NCBI RefSeq assembly: GCF_001189295.1
Contig: NZ_CP012159.1
Coordinates: 8,602,501-8,666,500 of the forward strand
Source: Chondromyces crocatus
GTDB lineage: Bacteria; Myxococcota_A; Polyangia; Polyangiales; Polyangiaceae
Length of the DNA stretch: 64,000 nt
Reading direction: 5' to 3'
A program made the position numbers and the translations under genes. The notes beneath the pieces were generated by a model. It was not told the DNA's origin, did not search any database, and saw only the letters and a list, made by a program, of their open reading frames with translations. Below, one piece after another: positions 17,401 through 25,267 of the stretch (its first letter is position 1; each line of letters starts with the position of its first letter).

Positions 17401-18075
17401 TCAGGGGTTCGTCGTGTAGCAGACCTTGAGGCGGGGCCTGCGGAGCACGTCGTCGTACTCGCTGCTGCGGAACGAGCTGGCCATCATGGTGGGCTCCTGC
17501 AAGAGCAGACCCTGGTTCTCGATCTCGCCGTCGATCCAGGACTTCACCAGCCCCTCCAGGCGAATCTGCGCCGTCCCTCCGCCCCACGCGAAGAAGGTGG
17601 TCACCGGGGTGGGATCGAAGGCCTGGTTGAAGTTGTTCCAGGTCACTGTGTTCTCGGCCCACGGCTCGGTGATTGCGTGGAGGTCGATCATGGTGCCGCT
17701 CGCCTTGTACAGCTCGGAGAGATAGAGCACCGCCGAATCGATCCGCGCGCCCGCGGGGATGTCGCTGATGTCGAAATAGAGCAGTGCCTGCCGGAAGCCC
17801 GCGTGCGAGTTGCCGGTGTAGATGAGGGAGATGTTGCCGGTGTTGTAGGTGGGGGTGGCTTGCCAGAGCGTGGCATCGGCCACGTAGCCGGATTCGCCGC
17901 GCCGGTACGCCTTGCAGCCGCTGAAGGCCTGCTCCGCGACGCCGGTCACCTCGGCGTCCACGGCGTCGAGGTCGTCGGTGTCCTCAGGGGTCTCGGCAGC
18001 GCAGGCCGAAAGCATCGCGGCGGCGATGGCCAGGGCGCCACGGGACACGAACGAGGAGAGGACAGAATGGGTCAT
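17401..18075 (-). CDS. DNRLRE-domain lipoprotein
   Basis: 224 aa from ATG 18075 (an upstream in-frame start at 18120 is less likely). Signal peptide ends in lipobox LSAC, followed by an acidic stretch (ETPEDTDDLDAVDAE). Residues about 55-222 match the DNRLRE beta-sandwich found in extracellular surface and polysaccharide-associated proteins: QALLYFDISDIPAGARIDSAV, L-Y-L-S-E-L, W-A-E-N-T-V-T-W-N, the WIDGEIENQGLLL strand and RRPRLKV near the end. Likely a cell-surface stalk or binding protein. It stands alone. Confidence 0.85.
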   Translation of the reverse strand: MTHSVLSSFVSRGALAIAAAMLSACAAETPEDTDDLDAVDAEVTGVAEQAFSGCKAYRRGESGYVADATLWQATPTYNTGNISLIYTGNSHAGFRQALLYFDISDIPAGARIDSAVLYLSELYKASGTMIDLHAITEPWAENTVTWNNFNQAFDPTPVTTFFAWGGGTAQIRLEGLVKSWIDGEIENQGLLLQEPTMMASSFRSSEYDDVLRRPRLKVCYTTNP

Positions 18076-18285
18076 GGTGCTGGCTCCGGGTCGAATTGAC
18101 GTTTTCACGTGAAGGACCAACTTTCCTCATAACCTCATTCGAGGCCAGAATGGAATGACCATTCGACATCCCGATCATCGAAATGCGCGCATCGTGAATG
18201 GTCCGCCATCGTCCACCATCATCCGCCATGGTAGCCGTCGGTGACGGGACGCCTTCGGCACCAGGACGTCTTCGTTGCTTGCCGA

Positions 18286-18425
18286 AACGTCGTCGCCACC
18301 GGCGTCGCCTCACAACGTCGTCGCCACCGGCGTCGCTTCACAACGTCGTCGCCACCGGCGTCGCTTCACAACGTCGTCGCCACCGGCGTCGCTTCACAAC
18401 GTCGTCGCCACCGGCGTCGCTTCAC
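18286..18425. repeat. Five-copy 28-bp minisatellite
   Basis: Units start at 18286, 18314, 18342, 18370 and 18398 and are identical except one base in the first. Each contains CGCCACCGGCG, a short inverted repeat. A period of 28 shifts frame each copy, so it does not encode a peptide, and the copies abut without spacers, so it is not CRISPR. It sits in the roughly 700-bp spacer 18076-18791 between the DNRLRE and SDR genes, where I find no gene. Confidence 0.9.
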
Positions 18426-18791
18426 CAGGACGTCTTCGCTCCTGAGATGCCTTCGTCACGGTCCGGAGACGCCTTCGTTGCGGGGACGCCATCGCTGCCG
18501 GGTCGCCTTGGTCCTGGGCGGGCATCGACGTGCGGGTGCGGGGATGGGCATGCGCGCAGGTGCGTGCGCTGGCGCTGTGGAGAGCCCGCGTGACGCGACC
18601 ACGAAGCGCCCGTGGCGCGATGGCCAGCGCGAGGAAATCACGCAGCGTTCGTCGCGCGCAGGCGAGGCGCCTGAGCACGGTGGAGCCGTTTCCGTACCCG
18701 CCGGGCGCCTGCTGGGCTGGCGTGTGGTTTGCGTACGGGTCGTCCGGCGGCGCCGGCAGCGGGCATCCGGTGCCTGCCAGCGGAGAAGCTC

Positions 18792-19775
18792 ATGGAGAAG
18801 GATCCTTCGGACACGGTCGTGGTGATCACCGGCGCATCGAGCGGGATCGGCCGGGCGACGGCGCAGCTCTTCGCCGGGGCCGGCGCCTCGGTGGTGCTCG
18901 CAGCGCGCAGCAAGGAGACGCTCGAAGAGGTGGCCATCGAGTGTTCGCGCGTGGGCGGGACCGCGCTGGTCGTGCCCACGGACGTGCGGAGCGAGGACGA
19001 GGTGCGTGAGCTCGCGCGGCGAGCCATCGAGCACTTCGGCCACATCGACGTGTGGGTGAACAATGCGGCCGTCTCGCTGTTCGGACGCACGGAAGACGTG
19101 CCTTACGAGGCGTACCGGCAGGTGATCGAGACCAACCTGTTCGGGAGCATCCACGGGGCGCGCGCGGCGCTGCCGGGTTTCCGCGCGCAAGGGCACGGGG
19201 TGCTCATCAACGTGGGCTCGGTGGCCGGGATCTTCGGGCAGCCCTACACGAGCGCGTACTGCGTGACGAAGTTCGGCGTGCGCGGTCTGGGCGAGAGCTT
19301 GCGGCAGGAGCTGATGGACGCGCCGAACATCCACGTGTGCACGGTGATGCCAGCGACCGTGGACACACCCATCTTCCAGCAGGCGGCGAACTACACGGGC
19401 CGCGCGGTGCAGCCGATCCCGCCGGTGATCGATCCCTACCGGGTCGCGCACACCATCGTGGAGCTCGTGGGTAGGCCGCAGCGCGAGGTGATCGTGGGCT
19501 GGGCCGGCCGGATGATGGCGGCGCAGCACGCGATCGCGCCCGGGAGAGCGGAGCGACGGATGGCGAAGACCGTGGAGGAAAAGCACCTGACGGATCGGCC
19601 AGCGCCGCTCTCGCCGGGGAACCTGTTTTCACCCGTGCCGGAGCAGAACCATGTCAGCGGTGGCTGGAGCCGCGATGGGTCGCCTGGGCGACGGGAGCGC
19701 ATCCCCGCGGCGCTGGCGCTCTCGATGCCTGCGCTCGGGCTGGCCGCGGCGGTGCTGCTGCTGCTCCGGCGTTGA
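18792..19775 (+). CDS. Short-chain dehydrogenase/reductase with C-terminal membrane anchor
   Basis: 327 aa from ATG 18792 with GGAGAAG just upstream. Classical SDR: cofactor motif T13-G-A-S-S-G-I-G20, D64 after VVPT, N90-N-A-A, and catalytic S143, Y156, K160 in YCVTK. The substrate region is followed by a linker (about 230-305) and a terminal hydrophobic helix (LALSMPALGLAAAVLLLL), so it is likely tail-anchored in the membrane. Similar tail-extended SDRs act on lipids or sterol/retinoid-like substrates; the actual one is unknown. Confidence 0.93.
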   Translation: MEKDPSDTVVVITGASSGIGRATAQLFAGAGASVVLAARSKETLEEVAIECSRVGGTALVVPTDVRSEDEVRELARRAIEHFGHIDVWVNNAAVSLFGRTEDVPYEAYRQVIETNLFGSIHGARAALPGFRAQGHGVLINVGSVAGIFGQPYTSAYCVTKFGVRGLGESLRQELMDAPNIHVCTVMPATVDTPIFQQAANYTGRAVQPIPPVIDPYRVAHTIVELVGRPQREVIVGWAGRMMAAQHAIAPGRAERRMAKTVEEKHLTDRPAPLSPGNLFSPVPEQNHVSGGWSRDGSPGRRERIPAALALSMPALGLAAAVLLLLRR

Positions 19776-19806
19776 GGGTCGAGGCGTCGTGATGTCGGAG
19801 CTCTTG

Positions 19807-19840
19807 GATGGCGAGCGCGTCCCCTGATGCGCTCGCCATC
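19807..19840. terminator. Strong bidirectional hairpin
   Basis: GATGGCGAGCGC (19807-19818) pairs perfectly with GCGCTCGCCATC (19829-19840) across a 10-nt loop, midway between the convergent stops at 19775 and 19882. No T-tract; the stem alone is strong. Confidence 0.75.
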
Positions 19841-19881
19841 GAGCGTCTGCGCGGTGCGTGGTGTCACCGCATGACGTCTTC

Positions 19882-21618
19882 TCAGGGGGTCGGCGTCGGC
19901 GCTTTGGGCATCCGGTAGATCCGCTGCTCACCGTTGTAGGCGTATCCCGGCCACACCTTGTCACGGTCACCTCCGAGGAGGCGAGCGAAGGGCCCGGAAG
20001 CCCAGGGACGGTACGGGTTGGGGAACACGGCGACCCGTTCGAGCTGGCCGAAGAGCGCCTCGTAACGGGCGATGGTGTCCGCGTGGCGCTCCGGGTCGTC
20101 GTAGAAACGATCCGTCATTTCCTCGCTGGAAATGAAGTAGCTCACGCGGTTCTCCCGGTACCAGGCGAGGTCGTACGAGGACAGGGTGCGGAGGGGGACC
20201 AGGTAATGAGCGGACCTGCGGGGCACGGCGCTGTGCCACTCGAGTGCGATGCGCTGGCCGGTGGGTACGTTGTCCTCGAACCACTGGCGCGCCTGCGCTC
20301 TCGGCGCTGGCATGCCGAGCGCGGGGATGTGATCGACGATCGCCAGGAGAGGCAGCGTGATGGAGAGAAGCGCCAGCGCGACCGCGCCGATGCGACGCGC
20401 TGGGCGCTGGAGGCGCTCGGAGGGCCCCCAGCCGGCGAGGCGCTGGAGGGCGACGAGGGCGAAGAGAAAGAGGAACGGCAGGACCAGCATCACCGTCCGG
20501 TCGTTGCGGTACGCCATCCGGCTGATCAGCGGCAAATAGACGAGGGGGAAAATGGAGAGCAGGGTCAGCTCGCGGGAGCGGCGGACGTAGCTCCACACGA
20601 GGCCGACGAAACCGAGGAGGACGACGGGGCCCTCGGCGAGCCAGAGGTAGCGCGCGTACCAGACGCCCGAGTTGCCCTCGGCGCCGAGGTGGCCCGTGGT
20701 GTAGTGGGCGACCTCTTTCTTGAACCCTTCCAGGAAGGCGGGGAAGTCGAGCACGGTGAAGGGTGAGGTGGCGACGAAGGCGGCCGCTGCCATGACGAAG
20801 CCGAGGTAGAGGCGCCGGTCCTTGAGGCCCTGGGCGCCCTCACGCAGGAGCTGCGCGGCGAGGGGGAGGACGAGCAGCAAGCCGGCGTTGTACTTGGTCG
20901 AGGCGGCGAGACCGACGGCGGCGCCGGTGAGCAGGTGGTCGCGGAGAGAGCCTCGCCGGAGCACGTCGAGGGCGCAGACGAGGGTGAGCAGCACGAAGAA
21001 CGTGGTGCACGCGTCCGGGGAGAAGAAGCGGGTGTTGCGGATGAACGTGGGCGAGACGGCGAGCAGGAAGGCGGCGGCGAGGCCGGCGCGCGGGGAGATC
21101 AGGCGCTTGCCGGCGACGTAGAGGAGGTAGACGCTGCCGACGCCGAACGCGACGCTGAGGCCGCGGCTCAGGAGCAGGGCGAGGGTGGACTCGCTGATCG
21201 TGCTCGCCGCGCGCGTGAAGCTCATGCCTTCGGCCGGGGCGGGCACGGCGCCGAGGGCGCGGGCGATCCCGTAGGCGACGACGTGGAGCAGGGCGTGGAG
21301 GTAGAAGAAGAGGCTGGGGTAGTTGAAGAAGCGGGGGTTGAAATCGCCGGAGGAGAGGACGGTGCGCACGACGCGCTGGTTGACCGGCTCGTCGGCGTGG
21401 TGAGTGAGGGGGAACGAGTTCGTGGTCCAGGAGAGGGTCGGGATGTCGAAGCCGAGCCCGGGGAGGCGCACGAGGAGCGCGAGCAGGAGCACGGCTGGAA
21501 GGAGGAGGGCGGGGCCGGTCAGGAAGGCGCGGAGGCGCGATACCGCATCGCTGTCGGTGGGACGGTTCGGCGATGCCAGAGGCTCGAGGGGTCTGGGCTC
21601 GCTGGGCGGCGCCTCCAT
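19882..21618 (-). CDS. GT39/PMT-type membrane glycosyltransferase
   Basis: 578 aa. About ten to twelve hydrophobic helices spread over residues 35-430. The first periplasmic loop holds HHADEPVNQ, the Asp-Glu pair where GT39/ArnT-type enzymes bind the lipid-linked sugar, and FFNYPSLFFYLHALLH follows. Further segments fit the family: SPTFIRNTRFFSPDACTTFF and the long C-terminal globular part (about 440-578). It would move a sugar from a polyprenyl phosphate donor to a protein or lipid outside the cytoplasmic membrane; donor and acceptor are unknown. Confidence 0.85.
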   Translation of the reverse strand: MEAPPSEPRPLEPLASPNRPTDSDAVSRLRAFLTGPALLLPAVLLLALLVRLPGLGFDIPTLSWTTNSFPLTHHADEPVNQRVVRTVLSSGDFNPRFFNYPSLFFYLHALLHVVAYGIARALGAVPAPAEGMSFTRAASTISESTLALLLSRGLSVAFGVGSVYLLYVAGKRLISPRAGLAAAFLLAVSPTFIRNTRFFSPDACTTFFVLLTLVCALDVLRRGSLRDHLLTGAAVGLAASTKYNAGLLLVLPLAAQLLREGAQGLKDRRLYLGFVMAAAAFVATSPFTVLDFPAFLEGFKKEVAHYTTGHLGAEGNSGVWYARYLWLAEGPVVLLGFVGLVWSYVRRSRELTLLSIFPLVYLPLISRMAYRNDRTVMLVLPFLFLFALVALQRLAGWGPSERLQRPARRIGAVALALLSITLPLLAIVDHIPALGMPAPRAQARQWFEDNVPTGQRIALEWHSAVPRRSAHYLVPLRTLSSYDLAWYRENRVSYFISSEEMTDRFYDDPERHADTIARYEALFGQLERVAVFPNPYRPWASGPFARLLGGDRDKVWPGYAYNGEQRIYRMPKAPTPTP

Positions 21619-21662
21619 GGGGGCGCATGAGGAAGGAGTGCTCCCGGGCCGTCAACCCTCCA

Positions 21663-21754
21663 GGGAGCAAGGTTCCCCATCGCCGATGCGGGAGGGTCGG
21701 GGTCTCTGGGAGCAAGGCTCCCCGTCGCCGATGCGGGAGAGGGTCGGGGTCTCT
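21663..21754. repeat. Two-copy 45-bp direct repeat
   Basis: A unit starting GGGAGCAAGGTTCCCCATCG at 21663 recurs at 21708 with two substitutions and a 2-bp insertion. The start of each copy also folds, GGGAGCAAGGCTCCC in the second. It lies in the 170-bp spacer between the glycosyltransferase start and the SOUL stop. Confidence 0.8.
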
Positions 21755-21788
21755 GTCGATCGATCGCGCTCGACGCGAGGGGCGTCGC

Positions 21789-22622
21789 TCAGTCGACCTC
21801 CACCCAGACCTCGAAACGACGCAGGAACGGGAGGGTCGTGGGAGGATCGTAGGCGGCGAAGGTGGGCTCCCCTCGGACCGTGAAGCCGGCGCGCTCTGCG
21901 CTGGCGATGAGCTTGCGTTGCTCGACGGCGACCCGGGCGCTGTCGAGCCGGCCGCTGAAGCGACGGACGGCGATCCGGCGCGGCGGGATGTCGCGAAAGC
22001 AGATGCGGTGGTCGCGGGGTACGGGGAGTGAACCGGAGGTCCGGTCGCGGGGCATGAGGAAGCCCACGGTGAGTCCGGCGGCGCCGTCGAGGGTGCAGCC
22101 ATCCGGGGAGGTCAGGGCCGTCGTCTCGCCGACGGTGGCGGTGGCGACGACGGGGGCCGTCATGGCGATCTGCTCGCCAGCGACGTTGCTCCCGAAGATG
22201 AAGCCCGCGAGCCGTCGGAAGCCTTCGCTGAGGGCGCGAGGCCAGAAGACGCCTTCGACGATGGTGGCCGCCTCGACCATCGCGGGGTAGTGCCGGACCT
22301 CGAGCTTGCCGATGCGTCGCTCGACGGTGTGCGCAGGCTGCTCGGTGAACAGGCGGGCGAGCTGCCAGCGGACGAGGCCGGCGCCAACGAGGGACCCGAG
22401 CATGCTCAAGGTCGCGGCACGCACGGCCGGGCGTCGGATCCTGTCCGCAGCGACGAACGCGGCCACGGCAGACCCCACGGCGACCGCGGGCAGGAGGGCG
22501 CGCACGGCGCGGGCACGGCGGTTCCGCGCAAGGACGGGGGGGTCGCCATGCTCTGCGGAGATCGGGAGCAGGGTGGCGGGGGTGGCCACCTCGGACGGAG
22601 TGGGGACGAGGGGATTCTGCAT
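21789..22622 (-). CDS. SOUL-family heme-binding protein
   Basis: 277 aa from ATG 22622; the frame is open further up to 22679 but that part has no sign of being translated. Residues about 38-75 form one or two hydrophobic helices, so it is membrane-tethered. The SOUL/HBP domain (about 90-277) opens with RRIGKLEVRHYPAMVEA and has GFRRLAGFIFG, the I-A-M-T-A-P-V motif, RIAVRRFSG and the closing RFEVWVEVD. SOUL proteins bind heme or tetrapyrroles loosely; the bacterial role is unclear. Minus-strand neighbour of the PAS-STAS gene, which lies upstream. Confidence 0.9.
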   Translation of the reverse strand: MQNPLVPTPSEVATPATLLPISAEHGDPPVLARNRRARAVRALLPAVAVGSAVAAFVAADRIRRPAVRAATLSMLGSLVGAGLVRWQLARLFTEQPAHTVERRIGKLEVRHYPAMVEAATIVEGVFWPRALSEGFRRLAGFIFGSNVAGEQIAMTAPVVATATVGETTALTSPDGCTLDGAAGLTVGFLMPRDRTSGSLPVPRDHRICFRDIPPRRIAVRRFSGRLDSARVAVEQRKLIASAERAGFTVRGEPTFAAYDPPTTLPFLRRFEVWVEVD

Positions 22623-22684
22623 GAAAGGCAGCGGCAGGCAGGGGGCGTGCCCGAGGTGAGACGGCACCCGTCGCTGCACTTCGT

Positions 22685-22773
22685 GAGAGCGAGGTCAGCC
22701 AGACGGCTGGGGCGTGTCGGAGAGCGAGGTCAGCCAGGCGGCTGGGGCGTGTCGGAGGGCGAGGTCAGCCGGA
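22685..22773. repeat. 2.5-copy 35-bp tandem repeat overlapping a stop codon
   Basis: Units start at 22685, 22720 and 22755 (the third partial). All carry the core GCGAGGTCAGCC. In the third copy the TCA at 22765 is the stop codon of the minus-strand PAS-STAS gene, so the array looks like a duplication of that gene's 3' end into the spacer. Confidence 0.85.
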
Positions 22774-23952
22774 CAAGCGGGCTTCGGTCCGAGGCATGCG
22801 CTGGCGCATGCAGAGCTTGAGGGCGTCGCGGAGGCTGCTGAGGGTGCGCACGCCAGCGAACCCGGCCTGGAGCGCGGTGAGGGTCTGGGCGACGGCGGGA
22901 CGGATGCCCGTGATGAGCCCCTGGGCGCCGAGGAGCTGGATGGCGCGGAGGATGCGGAGGAGATGATCCGCCGTCACCTCGTCGACGACCTCGACGCCGG
23001 TGAGATCGAGGATGGCGTAGCGGGCACCGGACTCGACGACGGCGTCGAGGATGCGCGCGGTGATCTCGCCAGCGCGTTCGCGGTCGAGCATGCCGACCAC
23101 GGGGAGCGCGAGGACGCCGTCCCAGACCTGGATGATCGGGGCCGACATGGCGTGGATCGCCGAGCGCTGCTGCTCGATGATGGCCAGCTTCTCCGCGAGG
23201 TCGAGCTCGCGACGCTTCATCTCGTCGATGTCCTGGAAGGCACCGATGACACGAACGATCTCGCCATCCTCGATGATCGGGACGCCCGCCGTGCGCACCC
23301 AGACCCGGCGGCCCTTGGCGGTGACGATCTGCAGCTCGAGATCGTAGGGGATCGCTTCTTTCGCACACGCCGTGAAGGCGGCGGTGATGTAGGGGATGTG
23401 CTCGGGCGCGTAGTAGTTGATGCCCTCCTGGGTGGAGGGCTCGTTGCCCAGCGGGATCTCGTGGATGCGGAAGGTCTCTTCGGTCCACGACTGGCTGTTG
23501 TTGCGACAGTCGACCTCCCACCCGCCGACGCGGGCGACGGCCTGCATCTTCTGGAGGAGGACCTGCTGCTGGCGCCTCGCGGCCGCCGAGGGCTGCGGCC
23601 CCGCTTCACGCCCGGATCCGTAGACGTGCTCTTCCTCGGTCGCCCGGCGAAGGCCGAAGATGAGGCGCTGGGAGGTCATGTCGCGCCGGAGGAAGCGCGC
23701 GTCGACGCGCAGCAGGGGAGCTCCATTCCTCCCCTCCTGGATGAACGCCCTGACCGGCTCGACGTCCTCCGGGTGGATCACGGCAACAAAGGGCTCCCCC
23801 AGGAGCGCGTCCTCGCGGTAGCCGAGAACGTCGCAGAAGACCTGATTGACCGCGATGAACCGCCCCTCGCCATTGACCACGCAGAGGAGATCGCCCGACG
23901 ACTGGAAGAAGTGCTCGTAACGGATGGGCTGTTCGTTCTGGGCGGAGGGCAT
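22765..23952 (-). CDS. PAS-PAS-STAS (RsbR-type) regulator
   Basis: 395 aa. First PAS about 12-115 (FFQSSGDLLCVVNGEGRFIAVN, LGYRED, VIHPEDVEPV), second PAS of the PAS_3 kind about 140-250 (SWTEETFRIHEIP, VRTAGVPI, VIGAFQDIDEMKRRE). Residues about 275-385 form a STAS domain with AILDLTGVEVVDEVTADHLLR and LITGIRPAVAQTL, the RsbR/RsbS segments around the phosphorylatable sites. RsbR co-antagonists build stressosomes and feed anti-sigma or other partner-switch outputs. No RsbT kinase or RsbS is adjacent, so its partners are elsewhere. Confidence 0.9.
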   Translation of the reverse strand: MPSAQNEQPIRYEHFFQSSGDLLCVVNGEGRFIAVNQVFCDVLGYREDALLGEPFVAVIHPEDVEPVRAFIQEGRNGAPLLRVDARFLRRDMTSQRLIFGLRRATEEEHVYGSGREAGPQPSAAARRQQQVLLQKMQAVARVGGWEVDCRNNSQSWTEETFRIHEIPLGNEPSTQEGINYYAPEHIPYITAAFTACAKEAIPYDLELQIVTAKGRRVWVRTAGVPIIEDGEIVRVIGAFQDIDEMKRRELDLAEKLAIIEQQRSAIHAMSAPIIQVWDGVLALPVVGMLDRERAGEITARILDAVVESGARYAILDLTGVEVVDEVTADHLLRILRAIQLLGAQGLITGIRPAVAQTLTALQAGFAGVRTLSSLRDALKLCMRQRMPRTEARLSG

Positions 23953-24021
23953 CAGCAGCCTTACAGATGCACCTCGCGCGAGTCGGGTGTCAAGCGATCC
24001 ATCGGGGCTGCAACCGTCTGA

Positions 24022-24037
24022 CCCGCCCCCCGGCGGG
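24022..24037. terminator. GC-rich hairpin after the SnoaL-like gene
   Basis: CCCGCC (24022-24027) and GGCGGG (24032-24037) pair around CCCC. It lies 14 bp past the minus-strand stop at 24051. Short, no T-tract. Confidence 0.4.
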
Positions 24038-24050
24038 AAACGGCGCCTCG

Positions 24051-24644
24051 TCAGGGTGACTCGACCCGGTAATACGTGCTCAAGATCAGCGTCCGCTTCG
24101 AGATCCGCCAGCCCTGGGGTGTGCGAACGACCACGTCCTCGTACGTTCCGTTCGCGATCTCGACGGCGCCCGCAGGATCGACGACGTGGGTCGCGAGGAG
24201 GTAGGTGGACATTCTCGCGGTGTTGCCGTGCACCGTGACGCGGACGTTGCCATTGAGGTGCTGCGTCGAGACGTAGCCACCATTGGTGAACTCATTCAGC
24301 GCGACGTCGGCCCAGTCGTCGGGTGAGCCGCTCAGGCTGGGAGGTCCATTGCGGTCGACGCCGGGGCTGTACACCTCGAGAACGGCGTCGGGCGTGAAGC
24401 ACTGCGCGTACATTGCCTTGGCGACGAGCAACCTGCCCGCGCCGACGGCATCGGTCGCTGCGGCATAGCAGTAGGTGAGCTTCGTGATCTCGGACTCGTC
24501 GACGAGCTGCTGGAGCTGATTCTGAGGGTTGCCCGAGGCGGGGGCCGTGGCGGACATCCCGCTCACGACGAGCGCCGCCATGCCGAGTGCTGCGCCGATT
24601 CGACCGATGGACACGCGAGAGGTGAAATTGCGGCTCTTGTTCAT
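24051..24644 (-). CDS. Secreted SnoaL-like (NTF2-fold) protein
   Basis: 197 aa from ATG 24644, backed by a strong AGGAGG 6 nt upstream. A signal peptide (about 1-37) ends near PASG. The rest is one NTF2-fold domain: ESEITKLTYCYAAATDAVGAG, the Y-A-Q-C-F-T-P-D-A-V-L-E-V step, NGNVRVTVHGNTARMSTYLLATHVV and GWRISKRTLILS. SnoaL-like proteins are isomerases, dehydratases or orphan binding proteins; the export signal is unusual for a tailoring enzyme and makes a binding or lipid-related role plausible. Function unassigned. Confidence 0.85.
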   Translation of the reverse strand: MNKSRNFTSRVSIGRIGAALGMAALVVSGMSATAPASGNPQNQLQQLVDESEITKLTYCYAAATDAVGAGRLLVAKAMYAQCFTPDAVLEVYSPGVDRNGPPSLSGSPDDWADVALNEFTNGGYVSTQHLNGNVRVTVHGNTARMSTYLLATHVVDPAGAVEIANGTYEDVVVRTPQGWRISKRTLILSTYYRVESP

Positions 24645-25267
24645 GATGTACCTCCTGTGACACGCGCAGATCTTCCAGAGGATGAAGTCACGATAAGCCA
24701 ATGAGCACGCCCCCCCGCGTCGCCGGCACGAACGAGAGCAGGGCACGGAATCTTCATGGGAGCGCTGGACGCAGCGCTCTTGGCGCGGAGAGCAGGCCCT
24801 GCATCAGGTGCGGGCCGGACCGTTCAAGGACCTCCGGGCACGCCATCGCCGCCGTGAACCAGCGATGCGACAGGTGTTTCTGATGTATGTTTTCGCATGG
24901 TTGCACGTTGAGATCCAACTTCTGCACGACGAATGCGGTGCGTTACCGACGGCGTACGGGAAATCCTGCACGCATTCACCTGAGGCCGGGCCGCAGCGCG
25001 TCGGCGTGTGCGCAGGGGTCCAGGGCGGAACGCGGTCTCTTTGCGACGGCTCCCCCGCGCCGGCGTGCGGGGTGGGCCCCTTCGGGGTAGGCTGAACACT
25101 CCTTTCATCGTGCGGAGAGACGTACCCGTGCCTCATCCCTCATCTGTGTTTCGACGAAGTGAGCACGAGTCTTCGATACTAGGGGGGCACTCTTCCGCCG
25201 TCTGCCCTCGATTTGCAGATAACATCGAATTTGATTTGCAGCTCACGCCCAGAGGAAGGAGCTAGCC
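24645..25267. other. Divergent intergenic region, no gene called
   Basis: About 620 bp between the starts at 24644 and 25268. Open frames exist on both strands but contradict each other and lack ribosome sites. The AT-richer stretch 25205-25245 carries GATTTGCAG twice (25210-25218, 25233-25241), 23 bp apart, and is the best promoter/operator candidate for the patatin gene. Confidence 0.45.

Noticed and set aside
15559-17662. Long minus-strand frames of 597 and 288 aa across the repeat region 16812-17400
   Set aside because: They cross the repeat arrays, overlap the hydrolase and DNRLRE genes in other frames, and read as Arg/Pro-rich text without motifs.
18286-18425. CRISPR array
   Set aside because: The 28-bp units abut each other with no spacers and there are no cas genes; simple tandem repeat.
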